Shown here in pieces: positions 1 through 6,152 of a stretch of 7,632 nt of DNA (within the stretch, counting starts at the first letter, position 1; the number at the start of each line of letters is the position of its first letter). The position numbers and the translations under genes are program-made. The DNA comes from Gammaproteobacteria bacterium. Its GTDB lineage: Bacteria; Pseudomonadota; Gammaproteobacteria; GRL18. Where the stretch lies: assembly GCA_013139395.1 (NCBI GenBank), contig WTAX01000448.1:1-7632 (forward strand), read 5' to 3'. The notes under the pieces are model-generated. The model was not told the origin of the DNA and ran no database searches. It saw only the letters and a list, made by a program, of their open reading frames with translations.

Positions 1-275
1 GTATGATGGATGACAAACCATTCTTTAGTACCGAGTAATTTATATGAAATTACCAGTGAACGAATAGCATCATCGCTTGCTCTACCACCTGCATTACGAA
101 TTACGTGAGCATCGCCTTCAGCAAGGCCTGCATATTTAGCTGGGTCTAGGCGAGCATCCATGCAGGTAAGAATGGCAAACTGTCTGCCTGGAGGCATAGG
201 CAAATTGCCCTTGTCACCAAAATTTGCCACATAATCAGCATTTGCTGATGTTACTTCATCTACTAATTTACTCAT
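1..275 (-). CDS. Beta-class carbonic anhydrase, N-terminal part (gene runs off the left edge)
   Basis: The 91 complete codons visible encode the N-terminal half of a beta-carbonic anhydrase, a zinc enzyme that interconverts CO2 and bicarbonate in the cytoplasm. The zinc-ligand and catalytic-dyad motif CMDARLDP is present (Cys38, Asp40, Arg42), followed by [12 protein letters not shown], which is typical of the family. The visible part ends in VIHHT, where the family normally continues with Asp-Cys to supply the His and Cys zinc ligands, so His91 should be a ligand and the last Cys lies outside. The short form starting about 37 residues before the first Cys resembles the compact beta-CA subgroup that includes mycobacterial Rv1284. 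The ATG at 275 is chosen because AAAGGAGAA (281-289) sits 5 bases upstream. The gene is transcribed away from the rubrerythrin cluster and has its own promoter at 373-401. There is no sign of damage in the visible part. Confidence 0.9.
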   Translation of the reverse strand, partial: MSKLVDEVTSANADYVANFGDKGNLPMPPGRQFAILTCMDARLDPAKYAGLAEGDAHVIRNAGGRASDDAIRSLVISYKLLGTKEWFVIHH

Positions 276-372
276 TTTTATTCTCCTTTGGATTGCCGCA
301 TATTATTTTTATTAAAGACTCTTATTACGGTGATTATAGAAATCTAGTAAGTTATTCTATTGACCTTTATAA

Positions 373-401
373 TTTATAGCCTGAATTAATCCTATTGGCA
401 A
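373..401 (-). promoter_or_regulatory. Sigma70-type promoter for the carbonic anhydrase gene
   Basis: Read on the minus strand, a -35 box TTGCCA (401-396) is followed after exactly 17 bases by a -10 box TATAAA (378-373). Transcription would begin near 366, giving a leader of about 90 bases before the ATG at 275. Boxes and spacing are close to consensus; the assignment is by inspection only. Confidence 0.6.
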
Positions 402-578
402 TAAATTGTATTATTTTAATTTTCTTATTGTTAATTATTTTAAGTGGTTTTAAGGTAAAATATTTAATATGATATTTAAAACGTTATAATTCAATAACCT
501 AAAGTAATTAATCTGGATTTGAAATCAGTGACAATAATTACACAGCCTAAGTTGTATGTTAGTAATCGTTTTTTTCAA

Positions 579-608
579 TTGTAGTTATCGAATTAATTCG
601 TTATACAA
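579..608. repeat. Imperfect dyad around the palindrome CGAATTAATTCG
   Basis: A perfect 12-base palindrome, CGAATTAATTCG (589-600), is flanked by the outer arms TTGTA (579-583) and TACAA (604-608). The distances from centre to arm differ slightly between the two sides, so symmetry is imperfect. It lies about 160 bases upstream of the rubrerythrin start and could be an operator; AT-rich DNA also produces such palindromes by chance. Confidence 0.35.
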
Positions 609-653
609 CAGGCTTTATCCTTTCTATACTCAGAGTGTATTTAATTTTAAATC

Positions 654-712
654 AACTCATTGAGTTCTACCTGGCAATTCAGTCGTTTGAGTCGCTCATA
701 TTACCTTATGAG
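654..712. promoter_or_regulatory. Possible operator array of ACTCA/TGAGT half-sites upstream of rubrerythrin
   Basis: AACTCA-T-TGAGTT (654-666) is a perfect 13-base palindrome. Downstream, CTCATA (695-700) and TATGAG (707-712) form a second inverted repeat with a 6-base centre. The same half-site also occurs as ACTCA at 628-632 and TGAGT at 688-692 and 709-713. Repetition of one half-site in both orientations within about 85 bases, just before the gene, suggests a binding site for a dimeric regulator. Which regulator is unknown. Confidence 0.35.
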
Positions 713-767
713 TTTGTAATTAATTAAGATTAAATATCATTTTAATTTAACGCAAAGGAGAATCGAA

Positions 768-1181
768 ATGGACCTGAAAGGTAGTCAAACAGAACAAAAT
801 TTGAAAGATGCTTTTGCTGGTGAATCACAAGCAAATCGCCGTTATCTGTATTTTGCAGGAAAGGCTGATATTGAAGGTGAAAACGATGTTGCAAGCGTAT
901 TTCGTTCGACAGCAGAAGGTGAAACAGGTCATGCTCATGGACATCTGGAATACCTTGAGCAATGTGGTGACCCAGCAACTGGTTTACCATTCGGCGGCAC
1001 CGAAGACAACCTGAAAACGGCTATTGCCGGTGAAACGCATGAGTATACCGACATGTATCCTGGTATGGCCAAATCAGCTCGTGATGAAGGTTTTGATGAA
1101 GTAGCTGACTGGTTTGAAACCCTGGCAAAAGCTGAGCGTTCTCATGCTAACCGTTTCCAAAAAGCTCTGGACGCAATGTAA
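768..1181 (+). CDS. Rubrerythrin, short form without rubredoxin domain
   Basis: A 137-residue ferritin-like four-helix protein. Rubrerythrins carry a non-haem diiron site and reduce hydrogen peroxide in the cytoplasm. All expected ligands can be placed: Glu19 in FAGES, Glu52 and His55 in an ExxH motif, Glu89 and Glu92 in [12 protein letters not shown], and Glu123 and His126 in a second ExxH. Classical rubrerythrins are about 190 residues and end in a rubredoxin domain with two CxxC pairs. This one stops right after the second ExxH helix, with only one Cys (Cys66), so it needs a separate electron donor. The start is supported by AAAGGAG (754-760) 7 bases upstream. The next two genes on the same strand encode an iron-sulfur protein and DUF3501, and a hairpin at 1195-1227 separates it from them. 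Strong ribosome binding suggests high expression. Identity is secure; the physiological partner is inferred. Confidence 0.93.
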   Translation: MDLKGSQTEQNLKDAFAGESQANRRYLYFAGKADIEGENDVASVFRSTAEGETGHAHGHLEYLEQCGDPATGLPFGGTEDNLKTAIAGETHEYTDMYPGMAKSARDEGFDEVADWFETLAKAERSHANRFQKALDAM

Positions 1182-1194
1182 GTTGTTTAGGATA

Positions 1195-1227
1195 GTACTG
1201 AGCTATTGTCCTTGAATAACTCAGTGC
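1195..1227 (+). terminator. Hairpin between rubrerythrin and the Fe-S gene; possible leaky terminator or processing element
   Basis: The arm GTACTGAGCTATT (1195-1207) pairs with AATAACTCAGTGC (1215-1227) around a 7-base loop. The 13 positions include one G-U wobble and one C-A mismatch. A1194-T1228 and further weak pairs extend the base, and TTTT follows at 1230-1233. The T run is short for a full intrinsic terminator. It may therefore be a partial terminator, or a 3' stabiliser that lets rubrerythrin be made in excess of the downstream proteins. Confidence 0.5.
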
Positions 1228-1267
1228 TGTTTTGCCAATATGTCTTAGTTAATATGAGGATTTCACG

Positions 1268-2605
1268 ATGGCAGTCATGAAAGAGGGCAATCTGGAAGCA
1301 CCGACACGACATCCAATTAAATGGAAAGAAGCGGACTTTTATAATAAAGAGTCGCTTTTTACTGAATTAGAACGGGTTTTTGATCATTGTCATGGTTGTC
1401 GTCGCTGTGTCAGTTTGTGTAATTCTTTCCCAACCCTGTTTGATCTGGTTGATGAGTCTGAAACCTTTGAAGTGGATGGTGTTGTTAAGCAGGATTACTG
1501 GAAAGTCGTTGATGAATGTTATCTTTGTGATTTGTGTTATATGACAAAGTGTCCTTATACACCACCACATGAATGGAATATTGATTTCCCTCATCTGATG
1601 TTGAGAGCCAAAGCTGTAAAATATAAGCAGGGTGATGTCAGACTGCGTGATAAAATCTTAACCAGTACTGACGTTGTTGGTCAACTTGCGGGATTACCCG
1701 TTGTTGCTCAAGTGGTTAATTCAGTCAACAAACAAAAATTAGCACGCAAAGTGCTTGATAAGGTATTAGGGATCCACCCTGATGCGAAACTACCCGAATA
1801 TCAAAGTAATAACTTACGAAAACGCCTGAGCAAACTAAAAGGAAGAGATGTTCCAGAACCAATATCAGCTGGTCGTACCAGCGGCAAGGTTGCTCTTTTT
1901 TCTACCTGTTATGGTAATGTCAATGAACCGGATATAGGAGAAGATCTGGTTGCCGTTTTTGAACACAATAATATCCCTGTCACAATTGCAGAGAAAGAAC
2001 AATGTTGTGGTATGCCGAAGCTGGAACTAGGTGATCTGGATTCTGTCGAAAAAGCTAAAAATGCTAATATTCCAATTTTGCTTAAGCTGGTTAATGAAGG
2101 CTGGGATATTGTTGCACCAGTGCCGTCCTGTGCTTTAATGTTTAAACAGGAATTACCTTTGATCTTCCCCAATGATGAAGATGTTCTTAAAGTGAGTCAG
2201 GCCATATTTGATCCATTCGAATATCTTATGATCCGTCATAAAGACGGCAAATTGAATACCCAATTTAAGCAGTCATTAGGTAAAGTGGCTTATCATGTTG
2301 CCTGTCATCAGCGTGTACAGAAAATCGGTATGAAAACCAGAGATGTCTTACAATTAATACCGGATACAGAAATTAAGTCAATTGAACGTTGTTCCGGACA
2401 TGACGGCACTTACGCCGTTAAAAGTGAATTTCATAAAACAGCAATGAAAATAGGGCGTCCTGTGGTTAATCAGGTGAAACAGTTTGCTGCCGATCATTAT
2501 GGCAGTGATTGTGCGATGGCTGGACATCATATTGAAAATGGTCTGGATAACGGCCAAAAACCAGAACATCCTATCACTCTATTACGCAAGGCCTATGGAA
2601 TATAA
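1268..2605 (+). CDS. HdrD/GlpC-like iron-sulfur oxidoreductase (two 4Fe-4S motifs plus two CCG-type domains)
   Basis: A 445-residue soluble redox protein. The N-terminus has two ferredoxin-type cluster motifs: Cys41, 44, 47, 51, and Cys84, 87, 90, 95, the last followed by Pro. After a linker come two CCG (cysteine-rich) domains as in HdrD, GlpC and GlcF. The first is complete: Cys214, Cys246-Cys247-Gly, and Cys288 in VPSC. The second has Cys346 in ACH, then Cys375-Ser376-Gly where family members usually show CCG, then Cys415, so one cluster-binding Cys is replaced by Ser. Such proteins pass electrons to or from partners, and HdrD itself reduces a disulfide at a special 4Fe-4S cluster. No membrane segment is seen. 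GAGGA (1256-1260) precedes the ATG by 7 bases. It lies between rubrerythrin and DUF3501, so an electron-donor role to rubrerythrin is a reasonable inference. It is not GlpC: no glpA or glpB neighbours are present. Confidence 0.85.
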   Translation: MAVMKEGNLEAPTRHPIKWKEADFYNKESLFTELERVFDHCHGCRRCVSLCNSFPTLFDLVDESETFEVDGVVKQDYWKVVDECYLCDLCYMTKCPYTPPHEWNIDFPHLMLRAKAVKYKQGDVRLRDKILTSTDVVGQLAGLPVVAQVVNSVNKQKLARKVLDKVLGIHPDAKLPEYQSNNLRKRLSKLKGRDVPEPISAGRTSGKVALFSTCYGNVNEPDIGEDLVAVFEHNNIPVTIAEKEQCCGMPKLELGDLDSVEKAKNANIPILLKLVNEGWDIVAPVPSCALMFKQELPLIFPNDEDVLKVSQAIFDPFEYLMIRHKDGKLNTQFKQSLGKVAYHVACHQRVQKIGMKTRDVLQLIPDTEIKSIERCSGHDGTYAVKSEFHKTAMKIGRPVVNQVKQFAADHYGSDCAMAGHHIENGLDNGQKPEHPITLLRKAYGI

Positions 2606-2637
2606 TTCATTTATTAAAACCAAAAAGGATTAGCATA

Positions 2638-3231
2638 ATGACAATATTAAAACGTGATGATCTCTACAGCCTGGAAGATTATGCGGCAATACGCTCTGAG
2701 TTTAGAGGCAAGGTAATGGAGCATAAAAAAATGAGGAGGGTAGCGATTGGTCCTAACGCTACCCTGTATTTTGAAGATCAATTGACTATGCAATATCAGA
2801 TTCAGGAAATGCTGCGCATTGAACGTATTTTTGAATCCGATGCCATCAATGAAGAACTTGAAACATATAATCCGCTCATTCCTGACGGACATAATTGGAA
2901 AGCCACTTTTATGCTTGAATATAAGGATGTAGAAGAACGTCAGCAGGCGCTGAAAAAATTACATGGTATTGAAAAAAACATTTGGATTAAGATTGCTGAT
3001 TGTCAACCCGTTTATCCCATTGCCAATGAAGATCTGCAAAGGGAAACTGAAGAAAAAACATCCGCGGTGCATTTTCTGCGCTTTGAATTCACTCCGGAGA
3101 TGGTGCAAAAGGCAAAAGGTAATGCTGTTATCAGTATGGGTATTAACCATAAATATTACCATGAACAAATAGATATATTGGAAAATCTGATAAGGGAATC
3201 TCTGGTGAATGATTTTTCTGATCCGAACTAA
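2638..3231 (+). CDS. DUF3501 family protein
   Basis: A 197-residue soluble protein that I recognise as DUF3501 from its characteristic stretches: EHKKMRRVAIGPNATLYFED (residues 29-48), the following YQIQEMLRIERIFE, then YNPLIPDG and KATFMLEY, and later SAVHFLRFEF. No biochemical function is established for the family as far as I know. There is no signal peptide or membrane segment, and only one Cys, so it is unlikely to hold a cluster by itself. It starts 32 bases after the iron-sulfur gene, with AAAAAGGA (2622-2629) 8 bases before the ATG, and is probably co-transcribed with it. As I recall, DUF3501 genes often sit beside rubrerythrin and this kind of HdrD-like gene, which would make it a candidate accessory or partner protein. 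The conserved charged and aromatic residues do not point to a known enzyme class. Confidence 0.85.
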   Translation: MTILKRDDLYSLEDYAAIRSEFRGKVMEHKKMRRVAIGPNATLYFEDQLTMQYQIQEMLRIERIFESDAINEELETYNPLIPDGHNWKATFMLEYKDVEERQQALKKLHGIEKNIWIKIADCQPVYPIANEDLQRETEEKTSAVHFLRFEFTPEMVQKAKGNAVISMGINHKYYHEQIDILENLIRESLVNDFSDPN

Positions 3232-3365
3232 AATGAACTCTTTTACAAATTAATATCGTAGGCCTTGTATCCTAATGTTTGAGTTATGTTTTAATATAAG
3301 TAGAAATATCTCTATGTGTATTATTCTATTGTGACAAGAATAAATGTTTAGTTTTTATTTTGTAT

Positions 3366-3557
3366 TTAAAAAGTGTGTTCACTATCACTTTCCTTAATAG
3401 ACACCAGCTTAATACCTGTTTGAGAACAAAATACTTCAAAGTCCTCCGTTGTTAATCGGTGTATTAAAATATTTTCGTGGTAATTCAGTTTAACAGCATC
3501 CAGTCTTGTTGCTCCCTCTTCATCACATTGAATAGTGTTAAGGTTGGCACACCACAA
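3366..3557 (-). pseudogene. Unrecognised short reading frame, possibly a gene remnant
   Basis: An open frame of about 63 codons on the minus strand, with a protein-like composition (for example the stretch YHENILIHRLTTEDFEVF) and normal-looking codons. There is no ATG. The only usable starts are TTG at 3557 or CTG at 3560, and a TAG stop lies 3 codons further upstream (3567-3569). No good Shine-Dalgarno sequence precedes either start. There is no membrane segment. I do not recognise the family. It could be the 3' end of a decayed gene whose 5' part has been lost, a small gene with a rare start, or chance. Base composition in this stretch differs from the AT-rich DNA around it, which favours present or past coding. 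Confidence 0.35.
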
Positions 3558-3647
3558 CAGTGTACTCTAATGGTACATCCAGGACTTTTTAATATTATTT
3601 TTCTTTCCTGTTATCACTATCATACTAACACTTTAAGATAAATGTAT

Positions 3648-3676
3648 TTGAATATTATGTGATGACTACCTATAGT
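3648..3676 (+). promoter_or_regulatory. Sigma70-type promoter for the HD-GYP gene
   Basis: TTGAAT (3648-3653) and TATAGT (3671-3676) are separated by exactly 17 bases, close to consensus at both boxes. Transcription would start near 3683, leaving a leader of about 40 bases before the ATG at 3723. This supports the gene being its own unit, independent of the rubrerythrin cluster. Confidence 0.6.
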
Positions 3677-3722
3677 TATTTTATAAACCTATAAATTTCT
3701 TCAATACAGTTTGAGATGGATC

Positions 3723-4967
3723 ATGAAAACTGAAATAAACCTGAGACAAGTTGTTTTCTCTCTTTCCAAAGCACTGGACCTGGTGGGTGTTGATGATATG
3801 CATCATGGTAAACGGGTTGCGTTTATGGCTTATTCTTGTGCACAACATCTGAATATGGATGTTCATGAATGTGATACACTAATCCAGGCCGCGATGTTGC
3901 ATGATTGTGGCGTTTCAAAGACATATACTCATAAAAAATTAGTTACAGAGCTAGATTGGAGTGGCTCACAAAGCCATTGTGAAATTGGCGAACAATTATT
4001 ATTATCATGCCCTGTTTTTAGTTATTTGGCGCCTGTAATCGCATACCATCATACTCACTGGGATAAACTTAAAGATTTAGATGTCCCCAAAGCGGTGAAA
4101 CGAGACAGCAACCTCATTTTTCTAGTGGATAGAGTGGATGCACTTATTGCTCAACAAAATATTCCCGAACCAATAATGGCGAGAAATATTGTTCGGGAAA
4201 AAATTCAATCCTACAGTGGAACACTCTTTTCTCCCAACCTGGTCGATAGTTTTCTAGAGGCATCTAACTTATCGGCATTTTGGCTAACATTAGAATCTGA
4301 ACCCCTTTACGATATGCTTCGACAATGGGTAGCAGACGGTCAAAATCAAATGATTAGCTTTGAGACCTTACATTCAATCGCACAGATTTTTGCAAAAATT
4401 GTTGATGCTAAAAGCCCATTTACCGTCGAACATTCTCAGGGTGTTGCTCGTTTAGCTAAGCAGTTGGCTATATGGGATGAACAAAGTGAAGAAATAGCAA
4501 ATAAGCTGGAACTTGCTGGACTGCTGCATGATCTTGGGAAATTACGTGTTCCTGATGAAATTCTGGAAAAACCGGACAAACTGAATGAAATAGAATTTTC
4601 AGTCATGCAAGGTCATAGTTTTGAATCACATCAGATCCTGAAAGATATTAAAGGGCTGGAAGATGTTGCTCTGTGGTGCTCCCAGCATCATGAAAAAATA
4701 AATGGCTCTGGCTACCCATTCAAATACAAGGGTGAAGATATTTCCAGACCCGCTAGAATACTCGCTGTGGCTGATGTTTTTCAGGCTCTGGCACAGAACC
4801 GTCCATATCGTGGTTCACTGCAGCTTGAAGAAATATTCAGTATCATGTCTGATATGATTCAATCAGGAAATATCGATGCAAGTCTTGTTAATATCGTTAG
4901 AGAACATGCAAATGAATGTCATCGTATTGCTTTGGTCGAGTATGCTGCAGAAAAATTACATATCTAA
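3723..4967 (+). CDS. Double-HD protein with C-terminal HD-GYP domain, probable c-di-GMP phosphodiesterase
   Basis: A 414-residue cytoplasmic protein with two metal-dependent HD domains. The first (about 20-145) has HH at 27-28, the HD pair His60-Asp61 in AMLHDCGVS, HH at 109-110 in AYHHTHW, and Asp136. The second (about 210-405) is an HD-GYP domain: His237 in EHSQGV, His269-Asp270 in LLHDLGK with Lys273, His298, His322-His323, the GYP triplet at 330-332, and ADVFQAL followed by RPYRG. HD-GYP proteins hydrolyse cyclic di-GMP. The signature HHExxDGxGYP here reads HHEKINGSGYP, with Asn for Asp. There is no receiver, PAS or membrane segment, so the N-terminal HD domain may serve as sensor or second enzyme. 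A TTG 4 codons upstream is possible, but ATG at 3723 fits better, with GAGA (3713-3716) as a modest ribosome site. Its stop overlaps the stop of the opposite gene. Confidence 0.85.
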   Translation: MKTEINLRQVVFSLSKALDLVGVDDMHHGKRVAFMAYSCAQHLNMDVHECDTLIQAAMLHDCGVSKTYTHKKLVTELDWSGSQSHCEIGEQLLLSCPVFSYLAPVIAYHHTHWDKLKDLDVPKAVKRDSNLIFLVDRVDALIAQQNIPEPIMARNIVREKIQSYSGTLFSPNLVDSFLEASNLSAFWLTLESEPLYDMLRQWVADGQNQMISFETLHSIAQIFAKIVDAKSPFTVEHSQGVARLAKQLAIWDEQSEEIANKLELAGLLHDLGKLRVPDEILEKPDKLNEIEFSVMQGHSFESHQILKDIKGLEDVALWCSQHHEKINGSGYPFKYKGEDISRPARILAVADVFQALAQNRPYRGSLQLEEIFSIMSDMIQSGNIDASLVNIVREHANECHRIALVEYAAEKLHI

Positions 4968-5593
4968 AAAGTTAAGTTTGAAAGCTTTTGTTTTATTTTT
5001 TGGTAAAGCAATTTGTGTCCTTTTGAATTGGGGTGAACCCCATCGCTGGAAAGATATTCTTCCTTATCGTTTTCTACAAAGGCAGCATATAAATCCAGAT
5101 ATTCACAGTTCATTTCATGCGACAGCTTTTTAATGGTGGAGTTATATGCTTGAATATCATGATCAAAGCGCAACTTTCCATGTTGATTAACTGTCCCTTC
5201 AATTGAATCAGTTATCGGCAGCAGATTAAGCAATAGAATATCAGCTTTGAATTTTTTTGCCGATTCAATACAGTGCTTCAAGTTCCTGATAAAATATGAT
5301 TCGGGAACAATATTTTTATCTTTATGGATAACAACATCATTAGCACCATAAGCAAAGACAACGATCAAACCCTGGCCTTTGATGTTCCGTGCCCTGAGTT
5401 CACTATCAAAGCGCTTGACCAGGCCATCAGTCGTCTCACCCGCTACACCAAGATTATATAACGTAATTTTTTGAGTTTGACTATCGACAAATTGTTGAAA
5501 ATATTGTTTCTTCAAACGATCGGCCCAACCGCCTTGTTCAATGTCTTTTTCACCAAGGGTGATGCTATCGCCGAAACATAAAATTTTTAACAT
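4964..5593 (-). CDS. SGNH/GDSL-family hydrolase (esterase/lipase-like)
   Basis: A 209-residue protein with all SGNH signature blocks: Ser10 in CFGDSIT (nucleophile, block I), Gly52 in GVAGETT (block II), Asn85 in YGANDV (block III), and Asp184-His187 in SDGVHPN (block V). Enzymes of this fold hydrolyse esters or thioesters of acyl chains, acetylated sugars or phospholipid derivatives; the substrate cannot be told from sequence. It starts at the GDSL block with no signal peptide, so it should act in the cytoplasm. The ATG lies 3 bases beyond the stop of the FKBP gene, and the GAG in that gene's last codons is the only apparent ribosome site, so translational coupling is likely. Its TAG stop (4964-4966) overlaps the TAA of the HD-GYP gene on the other strand. 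Confidence 0.88.
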   Translation of the reverse strand: MLKILCFGDSITLGEKDIEQGGWADRLKKQYFQQFVDSQTQKITLYNLGVAGETTDGLVKRFDSELRARNIKGQGLIVVFAYGANDVVIHKDKNIVPESYFIRNLKHCIESAKKFKADILLLNLLPITDSIEGTVNQHGKLRFDHDIQAYNSTIKKLSHEMNCEYLDLYAAFVENDKEEYLSSDGVHPNSKGHKLLYQKIKQKLSNLTF

Positions 5594-5596
5594 GAC

Positions 5597-6073
5597 TTAC
5601 TCGTTGATGCCCAGTAGCTCAACATCAAAAATGAGCACTGAACCTGCTGCAATTTTACCTGTCGCTCGATTGCCGTAAGCCAGATTTGCAGGGATGAAAA
5701 AACGTGTTTTTTCACCAACAACCATTAGCTGAACACCTTCAGTCCATCCAGGAATTACTTGATTTAATCCAAAACTAATGGGCTGCCCACGCTCAACAGA
5801 ACTATCAAAAACGCTGCCATCGAGAAGTGTTCCATGATAGTGAACTTTTACTGTATCTTTAGCAACAGGGTGTTGTGTTCCTTTTCCCTGGGTAAGAACC
5901 TGATATTGTAATCCAGACGCTGTTTCAACAACGCCTTTCTGGCTCTTGTTGTTAGTCAGATATTCCACACCAAGCCGTATATTCTCTTTGGCATCTTTAT
6001 TATTGGTATTTGAGAGGAAATAGAAAAAAGCAGCTATTGCAACAATGATAATGGGGATTATAAAATTATTCAT
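5597..6073 (-). CDS. Membrane-anchored FKBP-type peptidyl-prolyl isomerase
   Basis: A 158-residue protein with an N-terminal hydrophobic segment (about residues 4-20, FIIPIIIVAIAAFFYFL), a short spacer, and a complete FKBP domain (about 53-156). FKBPs catalyse cis-trans isomerisation at proline during folding. Pocket residues match FKBP12: Tyr79 in VHYHG, Phe89-Asp90 in VFDSS, Phe101, Val106-Ile107 and Trp110 in QVIPGW, Tyr133 in LAYGNR and Phe149. The segment NIRLGVEYLTNN resembles the end of the Mip/FkpA N-terminal dimerisation region, but is much shorter. With the anchor at the N-terminus, the domain probably faces the periplasm. I chose ATG at 6073 with GGAAAGG just upstream, although the gap of 3 bases is short. 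A TTG at 6085 would add MERF and an Arg before the membrane segment. It is first in a two-gene unit with the SGNH hydrolase. Confidence 0.88.
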   Translation of the reverse strand: MNNFIIPIIIVAIAAFFYFLSNTNNKDAKENIRLGVEYLTNNKSQKGVVETASGLQYQVLTQGKGTQHPVAKDTVKVHYHGTLLDGSVFDSSVERGQPISFGLNQVIPGWTEGVQLMVVGEKTRFFIPANLAYGNRATGKIAAGSVLIFDVELLGINE

Positions 6074-6105
6074 GAACCTTTCCAATGATGAGAAATTTAG
6101 AATGT

Positions 6106-6133
6106 ATTTTACTCGATTGGAAGAATGTTGTAA
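6106..6133 (-). promoter_or_regulatory. Likely promoter for the FKBP-SGNH unit
   Basis: On the minus strand, TTACAA (6133-6128) is followed after 16 bases by TAAAAT (6111-6106). Transcription would start near 6099, about 26 bases before the FKBP ATG. The boxes are moderate matches at slightly short spacing. Confidence 0.4.
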
Positions 6134-6152
6134 TTTTTTTTGTCATTATTAG

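Larger units (their letters stand above)
276..767. other. Divergent intergenic region between carbonic anhydrase and rubrerythrin
   Basis: This 492-base stretch is very AT-rich and has no credible reading frame on either strand. It holds the carbonic anhydrase promoter (373-401), a dyad at 579-608, a 13-base palindrome at 654-666 and a 6+6 inverted repeat at 695-712. A TATACT hexamer at 625-630 could be a -10 box for rubrerythrin, but nothing at the right distance is a good -35, so the rubrerythrin promoter is not settled. Such a long upstream region in front of a strongly translated stress gene suggests regulator binding, but no named operator consensus was recognised. Confidence 0.6.
3232..3722. 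other. Intergenic region between DUF3501 and the HD-GYP gene
   Basis: About 490 AT-rich bases. No convincing intrinsic terminator follows the DUF3501 stop. The middle part (3366-3566) is less AT-rich than its flanks and carries an open minus-strand frame described separately. The right end holds the promoter of the HD-domain gene (3648-3676). Confidence 0.6.

Noticed and set aside
742..990. Open frame on the minus strand across the start of rubrerythrin
   Set aside because: It is antisense to a gene with complete diiron motifs and a strong ribosome site; its His/Leu-rich sequence looks like a mirror of that gene.
808..1014. Plus-strand frame inside rubrerythrin
   Set aside because: Out-of-frame overlap fully inside a well-supported gene, with no recognisable motif.
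1367..2569. Minus-strand frames at 1367-1594, 1909-2172 and 2378-2569
   Set aside because: All are antisense to the Fe-S protein gene, whose Cys motifs fix the real frame.
2647..3172. Frames inside the DUF3501 gene on both strands
   Set aside because: DUF3501 conservation establishes the true frame; these overlaps have no family signature.
3711..3722. TTG start 4 codons upstream of the HD-GYP ATG
   Set aside because: The ATG at 3723 is the better start codon and the GAGA ribosome site lies within the proposed extension.
3681..3866. Minus-strand frame over the promoter and start of the HD-GYP gene
   Set aside because: Antisense to the conserved N-terminal HD domain and covers its promoter; no motif.
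4968..5010. AAAAG/CTTTT stem and T-rich run after the HD-GYP stop as a terminator
   Set aside because: The stem is only 5 A/T-rich pairs with a long loop, and the T run is explained by Lys codons of the SGNH gene on the other strand.
4876..5133. Plus-strand frame bridging the HD-GYP and SGNH genes
   Set aside because: It overlaps two well-supported genes in other frames and its content is low-complexity.
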